Shown: positions 6,837-16,712, numbered from the stretch's first letter. The stretch is DNA of 64,000 nt from Microbacterium sp. Root53 (GCF_001426925.1 NZ_LMFR01000021.1:1-64000), one strand, 5' to 3'. Program-made: numbers and translations. Notes: generated by a model not told the origin, from the sequence alone.

Positions 6837-8336
6837 ATGGTGCGAGAGCTCACCCACTTCATCGGCGGAGCGCACGTGCAGGGCACGTCCGGCCGCTTCG
6901 GCGACGTGTACGACCCGAGCACCGGCGAGGTGCAGGCGCGCGTCCCGCTCGCGAGCTCGGCGGAGGTCGCGGAGGCGATCGCGGTCGCCGAGGCCGCGCA
7001 GATCGAGTGGGGCGATCAGAACCCGCAGAAGCGCGCCCGCGTGCTCCTGAAGTTCCTCGACCTGGTCGCGAAGGACCTGCCGCATCTGGCCCGTCGGCTC
7101 TCGAGCGAGCACGGCAAGACGATCGCCGACTCGATGGGCGACATCCAGCGCGGCGTCGAGGTCATCGAGTTCGCCGCGGGCGCCCCGCACCTGCTGAAGG
7201 GGGAGTACACCACGGGGGCCGGTGCGGGCATCGACGTGTACTCCATGCGCCAGCCGCTCGGGGTCGTGGCCGGCATCACGCCGTTCAACTTCCCCGCTAT
7301 GATCCCGCTCTGGAAGGCGGGCCCGGCGCTCGCCGCGGGGAACGCCTTCATCCTCAAGCCCAGCGAGCGCGACCCCTCGGTCCCGCTGCGGCTCGCCGAG
7401 CTGTTCCTGGAGGCGGGGCTGCCGGCGGGGGTGCTCAACGTGGTCAACGGCGACAAGGAGGCGGTCGACGCGATCGTGCGCGACACCCGGGTCAAGGCCG
7501 TGGGCTTCGTCGGCTCGACGCCGATCGCCCAGTACATCTACGCCACGGCCGCGGCGAACGGCAAGCGGGCGCAGTGCTTCGGCGGCGCCAAGAACCACCT
7601 CGTTGTGATGCCGGATGCCGACCTCGACCAGGTCGCGGACGCGCTCGTCGGCGCGGGATACGGGTCCGCGGGGGAGCGCTGCATGGCGATCTCGGTCGCC
7701 GTGCCGGTCGGCGCCGAGACCGCGGACGCGCTCGCCGCCAAGCTCGCCGAGCGGGTCGCGCACCTGCGCGTCGGCCCGGCGCTCGAGGAGGGCTTCGACT
7801 ACGGCCCGCTGGTCACGGCCGAGGCGAAGGCCCGCGTCGAGCGCTACATCCAGCTCGGCGTCGAGCAGGGTGCCACGCTGCTCGCCGACGGCCGCGGGCT
7901 CGCCGTGCCCGGCCACGAGAACGGGTTCTACATCGGCCCGACGCTCTTCGATCACGTCACGCCCGACATGGACGTCTACCGCGACGAGATCTTCGGCCCG
8001 GTGCTGATCATCGTGCGGGCCGACACCTACGAGGACGCGCTGCGCCTGGCGAGCGAGAACCCCTACGGCAACGGCGTGTCGATCTTCACGCGCGACGGGG
8101 ACGCGGCTCGGGACTTCAGCGCCCGCGTGAACATCGGCATGGTCGGCGTCAACGTCCCCATCCCCGTCCCGATCGCGTACCACACGTTCGGCGGCTGGAA
8201 GAGCTCGGGGTTCGGCGACCTGAACCAGCACGGGCCGGATGCGTTCCGGTTCTACACGAAGACCAAGACGGTCACCAGCCGGTGGCCGTCGGGGATCAAG
8301 GAAGGCGCGAGCTTCGTCATCCCGACGATGCACTGA
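6837..8336 (+). CDS. mmsA: CoA-acylating methylmalonate-semialdehyde dehydrogenase
   Basis: 499 aa, full length. Aldehyde dehydrogenase fold with the MmsA signature PFNFPAMIPLW, the FGGAKNH segment where most ALDHs have a glutamate-bearing motif, and the catalytic Cys282 in GSAGERCMA. It converts methylmalonate semialdehyde to propionyl-CoA (NAD+, CoA), the last step of valine catabolism. GGGAG lies 8 nt before the ATG. It is followed after 12 nt by the acyl-CoA dehydrogenase and then mmsB, an order that identifies a distal valine/isobutyrate operon. Confidence 0.93.
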   Translation: MVRELTHFIGGAHVQGTSGRFGDVYDPSTGEVQARVPLASSAEVAEAIAVAEAAQIEWGDQNPQKRARVLLKFLDLVAKDLPHLARRLSSEHGKTIADSMGDIQRGVEVIEFAAGAPHLLKGEYTTGAGAGIDVYSMRQPLGVVAGITPFNFPAMIPLWKAGPALAAGNAFILKPSERDPSVPLRLAELFLEAGLPAGVLNVVNGDKEAVDAIVRDTRVKAVGFVGSTPIAQYIYATAAANGKRAQCFGGAKNHLVVMPDADLDQVADALVGAGYGSAGERCMAISVAVPVGAETADALAAKLAERVAHLRVGPALEEGFDYGPLVTAEAKARVERYIQLGVEQGATLLADGRGLAVPGHENGFYIGPTLFDHVTPDMDVYRDEIFGPVLIIVRADTYEDALRLASENPYGNGVSIFTRDGDAARDFSARVNIGMVGVNVPIPVPIAYHTFGGWKSSGFGDLNQHGPDAFRFYTKTKTVTSRWPSGIKEGASFVIPTMH

Positions 8337-8348
8337 GGGGACCGTGAC

Positions 8349-9500
8349 ATGAGCATGACGATGACCGACACCGAGGAGCGCCTGGCCCTCGTCGAGATGG
8401 TGCGGGAGTTCGCGGAGACCGCGCTGGCCCCCTACGCGGGGGAGTGGGATCTCGAGAAGCACTTCCCGGTCGAGACGCTGCGGCAGGCGGGGGAGCTGGG
8501 ACTCGGCGGCATCTACGCCCGCGAGGACGTCGGCGGCTCCGGTCTCACGCGCCGCGACGCGCTGGCGATCTTCGAGGAGCTCGCCAAGGGCGACACGACG
8601 ATCGCCGCGTACATCTCGATCCACAACATGGTGGTCTGGATGATCGACACGTTCGGCGACGAGGAGCAGCGCCGGCGCTGGGTCCCGCGGCTGGCCGCCA
8701 TGGAGGATCTCGCGAGCTACTGCCTCACCGAGCCGGGCGCCGGATCCGACGCCGCCGCGATCACGACCTCCGCGCGGCGCGAGGGCGACGAGTACGTGCT
8801 CAACGGCACCAAGCAGTTCATCTCGGGCGCGGGCGCCTCGGCGGTGTACGTCGTGATGGCGCGCACGGGCGGACCCGGGCCGAAGGGGATCAGTGCGCTG
8901 ATCGTCCCCGGCGACGCTCCCGGCCTCTCGTTCGGGCCGAACGAGCGGAAGATGGGCTGGAACGCGCAGCCGACGCGGCAGGTGATGTTCGACGACGTCC
9001 GGGTGCCGGCCTCGCACCTGCTCGGCGACGAGGGCACCGGCTTCCACATCGCCATGAAGGGCCTCAACGGCGGCCGCGTGAACATCGGCGCGTGCTCGCT
9101 CGGCGGCGCCCAGTGGGCGCTGGACCGCGCGGTGGCGCACGTGCAGCAGCGGCCCGCGTTCGGCGCTCCGCTGGCGGCGCTCGACTCGGTCGTGTTCACG
9201 CTCGCCGATATGGAGACCCGGCTGCAGGCCGCTCGGGCCCTGCTCGAGCGCGCGGCCGCGAAGATGGACGAGAACGCGCCGGATGTGGCGGTGGCGTGCG
9301 CGCTCGCGAAGCGCTTCGCGACCGACGCCGCGTTCGAGGCCGCCAATGCGGCCCTCCAGCTGCACGGCGGATACGGCTACCTCCACGACTACGGGATCGA
9401 GCGCGTGGTCCGGGACCTCCGCGTGCACCAGATCCTGGAGGGCGCCAACGAGATCATGAAGCTGATCGTCGGGCGCGACCTGCTCGAGAGGAAGCGCTGA
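8349..9500 (+). CDS. Acyl-CoA dehydrogenase (isobutyryl-CoA dehydrogenase-like)
   Basis: 383 aa. Three-domain FAD enzyme with CLTEPGAGSDAAA (FAD/substrate loop, about 123-135), NGTKQFISG, and the C-terminal QLHGGYGYLHDYGIERVVRD segment including the catalytic-base region; it ends EIMKLIVGRDLL. Its place between mmsA and mmsB argues for isobutyryl-CoA to methacrylyl-CoA oxidation. Short branched-chain substrates in general cannot be excluded. Electrons would pass to the EtfAB encoded downstream. AGGGGACC precedes the ATG. Confidence 0.88.
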   Translation: MSMTMTDTEERLALVEMVREFAETALAPYAGEWDLEKHFPVETLRQAGELGLGGIYAREDVGGSGLTRRDALAIFEELAKGDTTIAAYISIHNMVVWMIDTFGDEEQRRRWVPRLAAMEDLASYCLTEPGAGSDAAAITTSARREGDEYVLNGTKQFISGAGASAVYVVMARTGGPGPKGISALIVPGDAPGLSFGPNERKMGWNAQPTRQVMFDDVRVPASHLLGDEGTGFHIAMKGLNGGRVNIGACSLGGAQWALDRAVAHVQQRPAFGAPLAALDSVVFTLADMETRLQAARALLERAAAKMDENAPDVAVACALAKRFATDAAFEAANAALQLHGGYGYLHDYGIERVVRDLRVHQILEGANEIMKLIVGRDLLERKR

Positions 9501-9549
9501 CCCGCACCTCGCAGACGGGGTGCCGAACCCAGGCGTCGAAGGAGACGAC

Positions 9550-10467
9550 ATGAGCATCATCGCGTTCATCGGCCTCGGCCACATGGGCGGCCCCATGGCC
9601 GCCAACCTCGTCCGCGCGGGGCGCGACGTGCGCGCCTTCGACCTCGTGCCCGAGCTCTGCGCGGCGGCGCGCGACGCCGGCGTCGCGATCGCGGAGTCGG
9701 GCGAGGCGGCCGCCGCCGAGGCGGACGTCGTCATCACGATGCTGCCCGAGGGTCGGCACGTGCTCGCCGCGTACGGAGACGGCACGGGCGACGGACTCCT
9801 CGCGACAGCGAGACCGGGCACGCTGTTCATCGACTCGTCCACCATCGCCGTCGATGACGCGCTGATGGCCGCCTCGCGGGCCGTCGCGGCGGGTCATCGT
9901 GCGCTGGACGCGCCGGTGTCGGGCGGCGTGGTCGGTGCGGAGAACGCGACGCTCGCGTTCATGGTGGGCGGCGACGAGGCCGACTTCGTCGAGGCGAAGC
10001 CCATCCTCGAGCTGATGGGGCACCGGATCGTGCACTGCGGCCGCGCGGGGCTGGGTCAGGCGGCCAAGGTCTGCAACAACCTCATCCTCGGGATCTCGCA
10101 GATCGCCGTCGCCGAGGCTTTCGTGCTCGGCGAACGACTGGGGCTGTCCCACCAGGTGCTGTTCGACGTCGCCTCCAACGCGTCCGGGCAGTGCTGGGCG
10201 CTGACCACCAACTGCCCGGTGCCGGGACCCGTGCCGACAAGCCCCGCGAACCACGACTACCGCCCGGGGTTCGCCGGCGCGCTCATGGCGAAGGACCTCG
10301 GCCTCGCGGAGCAGGCGATCGCCCGCACCGGGGTGGATGCGCGCCTCGGGCTGCTCGCGAGGGAGATCTACCGGGAGTTCGCCGAGGGGCCGGGCGCCCA
10401 GCAGGACTTCTCGGCGATCATCAACACGATCCGGGCGCAGGCGGAGCCGGGAGCCTCGGGACGATGA
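9550..10467 (+). CDS. mmsB: 3-hydroxyisobutyrate dehydrogenase
   Basis: 305 aa. Rossmann start IAFIGLGHMGGPMAANLVRAG (NAD-binding), the family substrate motif DAPVSGGVVGAENATL (about 118-133), and the catalytic lysine in GQAAKVCNNLILG. It oxidises 3-hydroxyisobutyrate to methylmalonate semialdehyde, the MmsA substrate. ATG 9550 has AAGGAGACGAC in front and removes ten non-conserved residues given by the upstream GTG. Third gene of the catabolic operon, 49 nt after the dehydrogenase. Confidence 0.93.
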   Translation: MSIIAFIGLGHMGGPMAANLVRAGRDVRAFDLVPELCAAARDAGVAIAESGEAAAAEADVVITMLPEGRHVLAAYGDGTGDGLLATARPGTLFIDSSTIAVDDALMAASRAVAAGHRALDAPVSGGVVGAENATLAFMVGGDEADFVEAKPILELMGHRIVHCGRAGLGQAAKVCNNLILGISQIAVAEAFVLGERLGLSHQVLFDVASNASGQCWALTTNCPVPGPVPTSPANHDYRPGFAGALMAKDLGLAEQAIARTGVDARLGLLAREIYREFAEGPGAQQDFSAIINTIRAQAEPGASGR

Positions 10468-10486
10468 CGGGCCGGCGTCCGGCGGA

Positions 10487-11023
10487 TCAGAGCGGCTCGG
10501 GCATCGGCCGCGGGTCGGTGAAGTCGCCCGCGCGCCGGCGCAGCCGCGCGATGATGTGCGCGAGCGAGCGCAGCTCGTCCGCGTCGAGCCCGATCTGCTC
10601 GAACACCTTCGCGTTGAGCGCGTGCGTCGCCCGCTCGGCGAGATCGCGTCCCTCGTCGGTGAGGGTCAGGATGGCCGCACGCCCGTCCTGCGGATGGGCC
10701 TCGCGCCGCAGCAGCCCGTCCTGCTCCAGGCGCCGCACGGTGTTCGTGACGCTCGCCGGATGCACCTGCAGGCGGGTCGTGGCGGAGGACATCGGCAGCC
10801 GGCCCTCCCGCGTGAACGCCAGCAGCCGCAGCATCTCGTACCGCGCGAAGGTCAGCCCGAACGGGCGCAGGGCGCCGTCCACCCGCGCGAGCATCAGCTG
10901 GTGCGCCCGCATGATCGACGTCACCGCCGCCATGCCGTCGGCGGCGTCCTCCCACTCGTGCGCGATCCACTGGCGCCGGGCCTCGGCGATCGGATCCACC
11001 GGCAGCGGTGAGTGCGGAGCCAT
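10487..11023 (-). CDS. MarR-family transcriptional regulator
   Basis: 178 aa. Winged-helix domain about residues 45-145: FARYEMLRLLAFTREG, LQVHPASVTNTVRRLEQDGLL (recognition helix) and DGRAAILTLTDEG wing. ATG 11023 is preferred to GTG 11032 because GGGAGG lies 8 nt before it. It sits convergent to the mms operon and divergent from etfB, so the likely targets are the etf-cytochrome block and its own gene; acyl-CoA thioesters are plausible effectors for this type, but that is inference. Confidence 0.85.
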   Translation of the reverse strand: MAPHSPLPVDPIAEARRQWIAHEWEDAADGMAAVTSIMRAHQLMLARVDGALRPFGLTFARYEMLRLLAFTREGRLPMSSATTRLQVHPASVTNTVRRLEQDGLLRREAHPQDGRAAILTLTDEGRDLAERATHALNAKVFEQIGLDADELRSLAHIIARLRRRAGDFTDPRPMPEPL

Positions 11024-11122
11024 CCGGTGCACCTCCCTGTCTCACGGTCACGTTATCGGGTGGACGCCGGCGTCCTCCGCGGCGCCGCGCGAGCGCCGGG
11101 CATCGACGGACGGGAGCCGCGG

Positions 11123-11899
11123 ATGAGGATCGTGGTGCTCGCGAAGGAGGTGCCGGACACGGCGGGGGACCGGAGCCTGTCGCTGGAGACGGGTCTCGCG
11201 GAACGCGAGGCCGCGGCGCGGGTGCTCGACGAGATCTCCGAGCGCGCGATCGAGGTCGCCCTGCGGTACGCCGACGCCCATCCGGGGACCGAGGTGGTCC
11301 TCGTGTCGATGGCCCCCGCCACGGCCGCCGCCACGCTCCGGAAGGGACTCGCGATGGGCGCCACGTCGGCCCTGCTCGTGGCCGACGACGCGCTGCGCGG
11401 CGCCGACCTGTCCCTGACCGCCGAGGTGCTCGCCGCCGCCGTGCGCCGGGTCGGCTTCGACCTCGTGATCGCGGGCGACCGGTCGACGGACGGGTCGGGC
11501 GGGGTGCTGCCCGCGATGCTCGCGGAGCGCCTGGGCGTCGCGCACGCGACCTCGCTCGCCTCGGTGGAGATCGCGGAGGAGCGGGTCTCGGGGGCGCGCG
11601 CCGTGGAGGCGGGCGTCGCGCGCGTGACGGCCGCGCTGCCCGCGGTGATCTCGATCACCGAGGCGCTGCCCGACCCGCGGCTCGCGAGCATCAAGGGGAT
11701 CATGGCCGCCAAGAAGAAGCCCTTCGAGACCGCGAGCCTCTCGGACCTCGACGTCGAAGCGGAGCGGATCGACGCCCCGCGGTCGATCATGATCGCGGTC
11801 GCCGAGCGGCCGGCGCGGGGCGCGGGGACGATCATCACGGACCAGGGGGATGCGGGCGAGCGCCTGGCGGAGTTCCTCGTAGAGAACCGGCTGGTGTGA
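11123..11899 (+). CDS. etfB: Electron transfer flavoprotein, beta subunit
   Basis: 258 aa. Begins [16 protein letters not shown], with the ETF-beta signature region around [28 protein letters not shown] (positions about 175-202), which includes the recognition loop that docks acyl-CoA dehydrogenases and the AMP site. It forms a heterodimer with EtfA and takes electrons from acyl-CoA dehydrogenases such as the one at 8349. The next gene begins 1 nt after its stop, indicating coupled translation. Confidence 0.93.
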   Translation: MRIVVLAKEVPDTAGDRSLSLETGLAEREAAARVLDEISERAIEVALRYADAHPGTEVVLVSMAPATAAATLRKGLAMGATSALLVADDALRGADLSLTAEVLAAAVRRVGFDLVIAGDRSTDGSGGVLPAMLAERLGVAHATSLASVEIAEERVSGARAVEAGVARVTAALPAVISITEALPDPRLASIKGIMAAKKKPFETASLSDLDVEAERIDAPRSIMIAVAERPARGAGTIITDQGDAGERLAEFLVENRLV

Positions 11900-11900
11900 G

Positions 11901-12893
11901 GTGGAGGACGTGGAGATCGCCGAGGACGCCATCCTGGTCGTGGTCGAGCTCGCTCCCGACGGCGAGCCGGCGGCCTCCGCGGCGGGGCTGCTGGGCGCCG
12001 CCGACGCCGTGGGAGCGCCCGTCGCGCTCGTGGTCGCACCGGCGGAGCGGCATGAGGCGCTCGCCGCGGCCGTGGCCGCGCTCGGGGCCGAGACCGTGCT
12101 GCTCGCGGCGCCCACGGGAGATCCGGCGCTCCTGACCGTGCCGACAGTCGACGCGCTCGCTGCGGCGTACGCGCTGGTGCAGCCCGACGCGGTGCTGGTG
12201 TCGAACTCGGTGGAGGGGCGCGATGCCGCGGGCCGCTTCACGGCGCGCGCGGGGCTTGCGATCGCGGTCGACGCAGTCGGGGTCTCGCGGGACGAGCTCG
12301 GCATCGTGGCGCACCACTCGGTGTACGGCGGCGCGTACACCGTGGACTCCGCCGTCACCTTCGGCGCCCCGGTCATCACGCTCCGGCAGGGGGCGGTCGA
12401 GCATCGGGCGCAGCCGCGGCCCGTGACGTCGCGCGTGCTCGATGTCGAGTCGTCGGGCGCGCCCGCCGCCGTGGTCGAGTCCTTCGAGGCGACCTCCGGG
12501 GCGACGTCGCGCCCGGATCTGCGGGGCGCCGCGAGGGTCGTGGCGGGCGGGCGGGGGCTGGGATCCGAGGAGGGGTTCGCGCTCGTCGGCCGGCTCGCCG
12601 ATGCGCTCGGCGCGGCAGTGGGCGCATCCCGTGCGGCGGTCGACGCGGGGTACGTCCCCGCCGCGCACCAGGTCGGGCAGACGGGCGTCTCGGTCTCGCC
12701 CCAGCTGTATGTCGCCCTCGGCATCAGCGGCGCCGTCCAGCACCGCGTCGGCATGCAGACCGCGAAGACGATCGTCGCGATCAACAAGGACGCCGCCGCG
12801 CCGATCTTCGAGATCGCCGACTTCGGGGTCGTGGGCGACGTGTTCACCGTCGTGCCGCAGCTGATCGCCGCCCTCGAGGCACGGAGGCCCTGA
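11901..12893 (+). CDS. etfA: Electron transfer flavoprotein, alpha subunit
   Basis: 330 aa. The C-terminal FAD domain (about 200-325) carries [45 protein letters not shown] and [20 protein letters not shown], the standard ETF-alpha signature. GTG start 1 nt after etfB. Partner of EtfB. No gene for ETF:quinone oxidoreductase (ETF-QO/FixC) is visible in the window; the adjacent membrane cytochrome may have a related role. Confidence 0.93.
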   Translation: MEDVEIAEDAILVVVELAPDGEPAASAAGLLGAADAVGAPVALVVAPAERHEALAAAVAALGAETVLLAAPTGDPALLTVPTVDALAAAYALVQPDAVLVSNSVEGRDAAGRFTARAGLAIAVDAVGVSRDELGIVAHHSVYGGAYTVDSAVTFGAPVITLRQGAVEHRAQPRPVTSRVLDVESSGAPAAVVESFEATSGATSRPDLRGAARVVAGGRGLGSEEGFALVGRLADALGAAVGASRAAVDAGYVPAAHQVGQTGVSVSPQLYVALGISGAVQHRVGMQTAKTIVAINKDAAAPIFEIADFGVVGDVFTVVPQLIAALEARRP

Positions 12894-14261
12894 GTGGCGA
12901 CCTACGGCACGACGATCCGCCGCGGCCTGCCGCGCGTCCCGGGCGGCGAGCCGTGGCCGCCCGGTCCGGAGGGGGCGGCGCCGGCGCTCGCCGCGGAGCC
13001 CGAGCCGACCGCCGGGGAGCCGGAACGCGGGGAGCGCGGTCGGGTCGAGGCTCAGCCGGAACCGGCACCCGTCGAGGTCGGGCGGGCCGGCGAGGACCCC
13101 GGCCCGGCGATCACGGCGTCCGGACCCGTGCGACGCGGCCTGCCGCGCGTGCCGGGCGGCGAGCCGTGGCCGTCCGCGGCGTTCGCCGCGCGCGTGGCCG
13201 AGCGCCTCGCGGGGGCGGGTGCCGACCGGGCGAGCGGCCGGGAGGCGCCCGCGCCGCGATCGTCCACGGTCCCCGTGCGGCCGGTGCCCGATGCGGCATC
13301 GAGCCCGGGGCGCGCGGTCGCGCCGACGCGGCGCCCCAGCGCGGCGCCCGAGCCCGAGCGGATCGGGCCGTACACGCGGGGGCAGTGGGTGGGCGCCGCG
13401 CTCCTCACCGCCGGCGCCCTGCTGTACGCCGCCGCGATGGTCGTGCTCCTGACCCGCTGGATCGTGTCGCTCGACGGAGTGCGCGCGTTCATCGCCGCGT
13501 ATCCGGGGGCCTATCCGCTCCCGGCGGGCGCCCCGGTGGGCATCCCCGCCTGGCTCGGCTGGCAGCACTTCTTCAACGTGTTCCTGCTCGTGCTCATCAT
13601 CCGCAGCGGGTGGCAGGTGCGCACCGAGCGGCGCCCGCCGGCGTACTGGGCGCCGCGCGCCAAGCCGAGGGGCCGGATCAGCCTCTCGCTGTGGTTCCAT
13701 CAGTCGCTCGACCTGCTGTGGCTCGTGAACGGCGCGATCTACGTCATCCTGCTGTTCGCGACGGGCCAGTGGATGAGGATCGTCCCGACCTCGTGGGACG
13801 TCTTCCCGCACGCGCTGAGCGCGCTGCTGCAGTACGCCGCGCTCGACTGGCCCACCGAGAACGGATGGGTGCACTACAACGCCCTGCAGCAGCTGTCGTA
13901 CTTCGGCGTCGTGTTCGTCGCGGCGCCGCTCGCGGCGATCACGGGGTTCCGCATGTCGAACCTCTGGCCCGCACGGGCGAAGACGTTGAACCGGATCCTC
14001 CCCGTGGAATGGGCGCGCGCGGTGCACTTCCCCGTGATGATCGTGTTCGTGCTGTTCATCGCCGTGCACGTGACGCTCGTCCTCGCCACGGGAGCGCTGA
14101 GGAACCTGAACCACATGTACGCCGCGAAGGACGTCGTCGACTGGACGGGCTTCTGGATCTTCGGCGCGTCGATGCTCGCGATCGTCGCGGCGTGGGTCGC
14201 GGCGCGTCCGCTCGTTCTCGCGCCCGTCGCCCGGCTGTTCGGCACGGTGTCGGGACGATAG
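12894..14261 (+). CDS. Cytochrome b/b6-type membrane protein next to ETF
   Basis: 455 aa. The first 155 residues are Pro/Ala/Glu-rich and cytoplasmic, with a 14-residue motif [14 protein letters not shown] present twice (R9-P22 and R80-P93). Then come about six transmembrane segments (roughly 165-185, 215-235, 275-295, 335-355, 380-405, 425-445) with candidate haem-ligand histidines in [22 protein letters not shown] and AVHVTLV, as in cytochrome b561/b6 domains. The start immediately abuts the etfA stop. The context suggests a membrane electron acceptor or quinone link for EtfAB; direct proof is lacking. Confidence 0.7.
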   Translation: MATYGTTIRRGLPRVPGGEPWPPGPEGAAPALAAEPEPTAGEPERGERGRVEAQPEPAPVEVGRAGEDPGPAITASGPVRRGLPRVPGGEPWPSAAFAARVAERLAGAGADRASGREAPAPRSSTVPVRPVPDAASSPGRAVAPTRRPSAAPEPERIGPYTRGQWVGAALLTAGALLYAAAMVVLLTRWIVSLDGVRAFIAAYPGAYPLPAGAPVGIPAWLGWQHFFNVFLLVLIIRSGWQVRTERRPPAYWAPRAKPRGRISLSLWFHQSLDLLWLVNGAIYVILLFATGQWMRIVPTSWDVFPHALSALLQYAALDWPTENGWVHYNALQQLSYFGVVFVAAPLAAITGFRMSNLWPARAKTLNRILPVEWARAVHFPVMIVFVLFIAVHVTLVLATGALRNLNHMYAAKDVVDWTGFWIFGASMLAIVAAWVAARPLVLAPVARLFGTVSGR

Positions 14262-14305
14262 ACCGCGAGACGTCGGGTACGGATACGAGACACGGAGGAG
14301 AGCGA

Positions 14306-15070
14306 ATGCACATCGAGGGAGCCAGCGCGCTGGTCACGGGGGCCGCGTCGGGCCTGGGGGAGGCGACCGCACGGGCGCTCGCACGCCACGGCGTCGACGT
14401 GATCGGGGTCGACCTGCCGTCCGCCGTCGAGCGTGCCGGGTCCGCGCCGGACCGCGAGGCCGGCGTGCGGCTCGTCGCGGCAGACGTGGCGGACGAGGAG
14501 CAGGTCCGGGCCGCCGTGGGGGTCGCAGCGCCGGGATCGCTCCGCGTCGTCGTCAACTGCGCCGGCATCGCGCCCGCGCGGCGGATCGTCTCCTCGCGGG
14601 GAGCGCACGACCTCGAGACCTTCCGGCGCGCGATCGAGGTCAACCTGGTCGGCACCTTCAACGTGATGCGGCTCGCGGCCGAGGCCATGGCGCAGAACGA
14701 GCCGGACGAGCAGGGGCAGCGCGGGCTCATCGTCAACACCGCGTCGGTGGCGGCGTTCGAGGGCCAGATCGGCCAGATCGCCTACGCGGCCTCGAAGGGC
14801 GGCGTCGCGGCCATGACCATCGCCGCCGCGCGAGACCTCGCGCAGCACGGCATCCGCGTGAACACGATCGCCCCCGGCATCGTCGACACCCCGATGCTCG
14901 CGTCGCTCGGCGAGGAGGTGAACGCCTCGCTCGCCGCCACCGTGCCGTTCCCGCACCGCCTCGGCCGCCCGGAGGAGTTCGCGCGGCTGGTCCTGTCGAT
15001 CGCCGAGCTTGACTACCTCAACGGCGAGACCATCCGCCTCGACGGCGCCCTCCGCATGGCCCCGCGCTGA
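14306..15070 (+). CDS. SDR-family 3-hydroxyacyl-CoA dehydrogenase-like protein
   Basis: 254 aa. NAD(P) motif [15 protein letters not shown] (about 10-24), NNAG variant VVNCAGIAP, catalytic Ser in [11 protein letters not shown] and YAASKGG (Tyr-x-x-x-Lys). The overall pattern is like type-2 3-hydroxyacyl-CoA dehydrogenase (HSD17B10 type), which acts on 2-methyl-3-hydroxybutyryl-CoA and similar intermediates; this fits branched-chain catabolism. GGAGGAG lies 6 nt before the ATG. Last gene of the etf block, 44 nt after the cytochrome. Confidence 0.8.
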   Translation: MHIEGASALVTGAASGLGEATARALARHGVDVIGVDLPSAVERAGSAPDREAGVRLVAADVADEEQVRAAVGVAAPGSLRVVVNCAGIAPARRIVSSRGAHDLETFRRAIEVNLVGTFNVMRLAAEAMAQNEPDEQGQRGLIVNTASVAAFEGQIGQIAYAASKGGVAAMTIAAARDLAQHGIRVNTIAPGIVDTPMLASLGEEVNASLAATVPFPHRLGRPEEFARLVLSIAELDYLNGETIRLDGALRMAPR

Positions 15071-15072
15071 GT

Positions 15073-15131
15073 GGAGGCGCGCCAGCGCCGCCCCCACCCT
15101 CCGGTCGTTGAGCGGAGGCGCGCCAGCGCCG
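15073..15131. repeat. Direct repeat pair and GTCGTTGAGC-type element
   Basis: An 18-nt unit GGAGGCGCGCCAGCGCCG is present at 15073-15090 and again at 15114-15131, separated by a GGTCGTTGAGC core related to the copies at 6641-6715. It lies just after the SDR stop. No coding content. Confidence 0.6.
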
Positions 15132-15140
15132 GAGTCGAAA

Positions 15141-15283
15141 CGTGTCCAAACCGTCCCTGCAGACCGGCCCACAGCTCGTCCACAGGATGCCCTCAAGACG
15201 AGTTCTCCACAGATCTCGTTTGAACCCCTGATCTGCCCTTTCCAACCCGTCGAATGTCGGTGGCCCCGGGAAGAATCAGGGGC
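15141..15283. promoter_or_regulatory. Leader of the DUF222-HNH gene with DnaA-box-like sites
   Basis: The region contains three sequences resembling DnaA boxes (TNNTCCACA type): TTCTCCACA at 15203-15211, TCGTCCACA at 15176-15184 and CGGCCCACA at 15165-15173. It ends in AGAATCAGGGGC directly before ATG 15284. I infer that this block is part of the gene unit; function unknown. Confidence 0.4.
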
Positions 15284-16594
15284 ATGACGACGGAGCCGCA
15301 CTCGACCGGGTGGACCACCACCCTCGGCGAACTGGCGCGCACGTCCGAGCTGGTGGACGACTTCCTCGCGCAGGAGCGGGCGATCGCGCAGGCGAAGGCG
15401 CGGCAGGCGCGGATCCTCGCCGAAGCCCGCGCGATCGCCGAGTCGCAGATGCGCCGCGCCGGCACGGGTTCGGAGTTCGAGCACCCGGTGCGATCGATCG
15501 CGGCCGAGTTGGGCGTCGCGGCGCGGATCTCGGACCGGTCCATCCGGCTCCGCATGGAGTGGGCGGTGGACCTCGTGGACGGGTTCCCGGCCACGTTCGC
15601 CCTGTTCGAGGAGGGGCGCATCTCGGAGGGTCACGTCCGAGCGACCCTGGACGCCGGCAGCCGTCTCGAGGATGACGACTCCCGCGCCGAGTTCGAGCAG
15701 ATCATCCTGCCCCGCGCGGTGAAGCTCACCGCCGGGCAGCTCGGGTCCGTCGCACGGAAGCTCGCCGATGACATCGAGCCGCTGCCACTGGAGGAGCGGC
15801 ACGAGGAGGCCATGGCCGACCGCTCCGTCCGCGTGGCTCCGCTCCCGGACGGGATGGGGGAGTTGACCTACGTCGGTCCCGCGGTCACTGTGTACGCGAT
15901 GCACGACCGGGTGACGCAGATGGCGCGCACGATCCACCGCACCAAGACGGAGGGCGACGACCGGACGTTGGATCAGATCCGGGCGGACGTGTTCGCCGAG
16001 ATCGCCCTCGCCGGGTTGCCCACCGCGGAGCTGATCGACCAGCACGGTGGCGACGCCCTGACGCAGATCAAGGCGACCGTGCAGGTCACCGTGCCGTGGC
16101 AGTCACTGACCGGCGTCGGCGACGAGTCGGCGTTCCTCGCCGGTTACGGGCCCATCCCCGCGGAGGCCGCGCGCCGCCTGGCCGGGGAGGCCGCCAAGTG
16201 GACGCGCCTGTTCACCGACCCCGACACCGGGTGCTTGAAGACCGTCGACACCTACACGCCCACGAAGGCGCAGCGAAGGTTCCTGATCGCCCGGGACGAG
16301 CACTGCCGCTTCCCCGGCTGCCGGCAGCCGGCGGTCCGCTGCGAGGACGACCACACCATCCCGTACTCCCACGGTGGCCCCACCACCGTCGGGAACCTCG
16401 CCAACCTGTGCCGGGCCCACCACGTCCTGAAACACAACTCGAATTGGGACTTCCGACACGGACCCGGCGGGGTGATGGAGGTCATCAGCCCGACCGGCCG
16501 GATAGTCAAGCACAAACCCACCCCGGTCGTGAGGTTCGAGGCATCCGCCGAGATCGCCCGCGCCGACTTCGGCGCCGACCCGCCCCCGTTCTGA
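15284..16594 (+). CDS. DUF222 and HNH endonuclease domain protein (13E12 type)
   Basis: 436 aa. The DUF222 domain spans about 30-310; the HNH nuclease (about 335-390) shows CRFPGCRQPAVRCEDDHTIPY with the catalytic histidine, then GGPTTVGNLANLCRAHHVLKH. These genes occur in many near-identical copies in Actinobacteria (REP13E12 in M. tuberculosis) and are suspected selfish or mobile units; the biological target is unknown. ATG 15284 was chosen over ATG 15254 because AGGGG lies 4-8 nt before it. Length is normal and all motifs are intact. Confidence 0.85.
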   Translation: MTTEPHSTGWTTTLGELARTSELVDDFLAQERAIAQAKARQARILAEARAIAESQMRRAGTGSEFEHPVRSIAAELGVAARISDRSIRLRMEWAVDLVDGFPATFALFEEGRISEGHVRATLDAGSRLEDDDSRAEFEQIILPRAVKLTAGQLGSVARKLADDIEPLPLEERHEEAMADRSVRVAPLPDGMGELTYVGPAVTVYAMHDRVTQMARTIHRTKTEGDDRTLDQIRADVFAEIALAGLPTAELIDQHGGDALTQIKATVQVTVPWQSLTGVGDESAFLAGYGPIPAEAARRLAGEAAKWTRLFTDPDTGCLKTVDTYTPTKAQRRFLIARDEHCRFPGCRQPAVRCEDDHTIPYSHGGPTTVGNLANLCRAHHVLKHNSNWDFRHGPGGVMEVISPTGRIVKHKPTPVVRFEASAEIARADFGADPPPF

Positions 16595-16712
16595 CGCTTC
16601 CCGCTCACCGGCGTATACCGCGTGGACCGCGCGAGCGCAATGCCCTGTCCGCCGTGCGAAGCGGTGCGTTCACTGGGATCACCGCAGGGTGAATCCCGAA
16701 AGGAGCATCGTC

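Noticed and set aside
6705-9845. Long antisense open frame over mmsA and the acyl-CoA dehydrogenase
   Set aside because: No domains and it runs through two well-supported sense genes; shadow frame.
15141-15283. Replication origin suggested by DnaA-box-like sites
   Set aside because: There is no dnaA/dnaN neighbourhood or AT-rich unwinding region; the boxes more likely belong to the DUF222-HNH unit.
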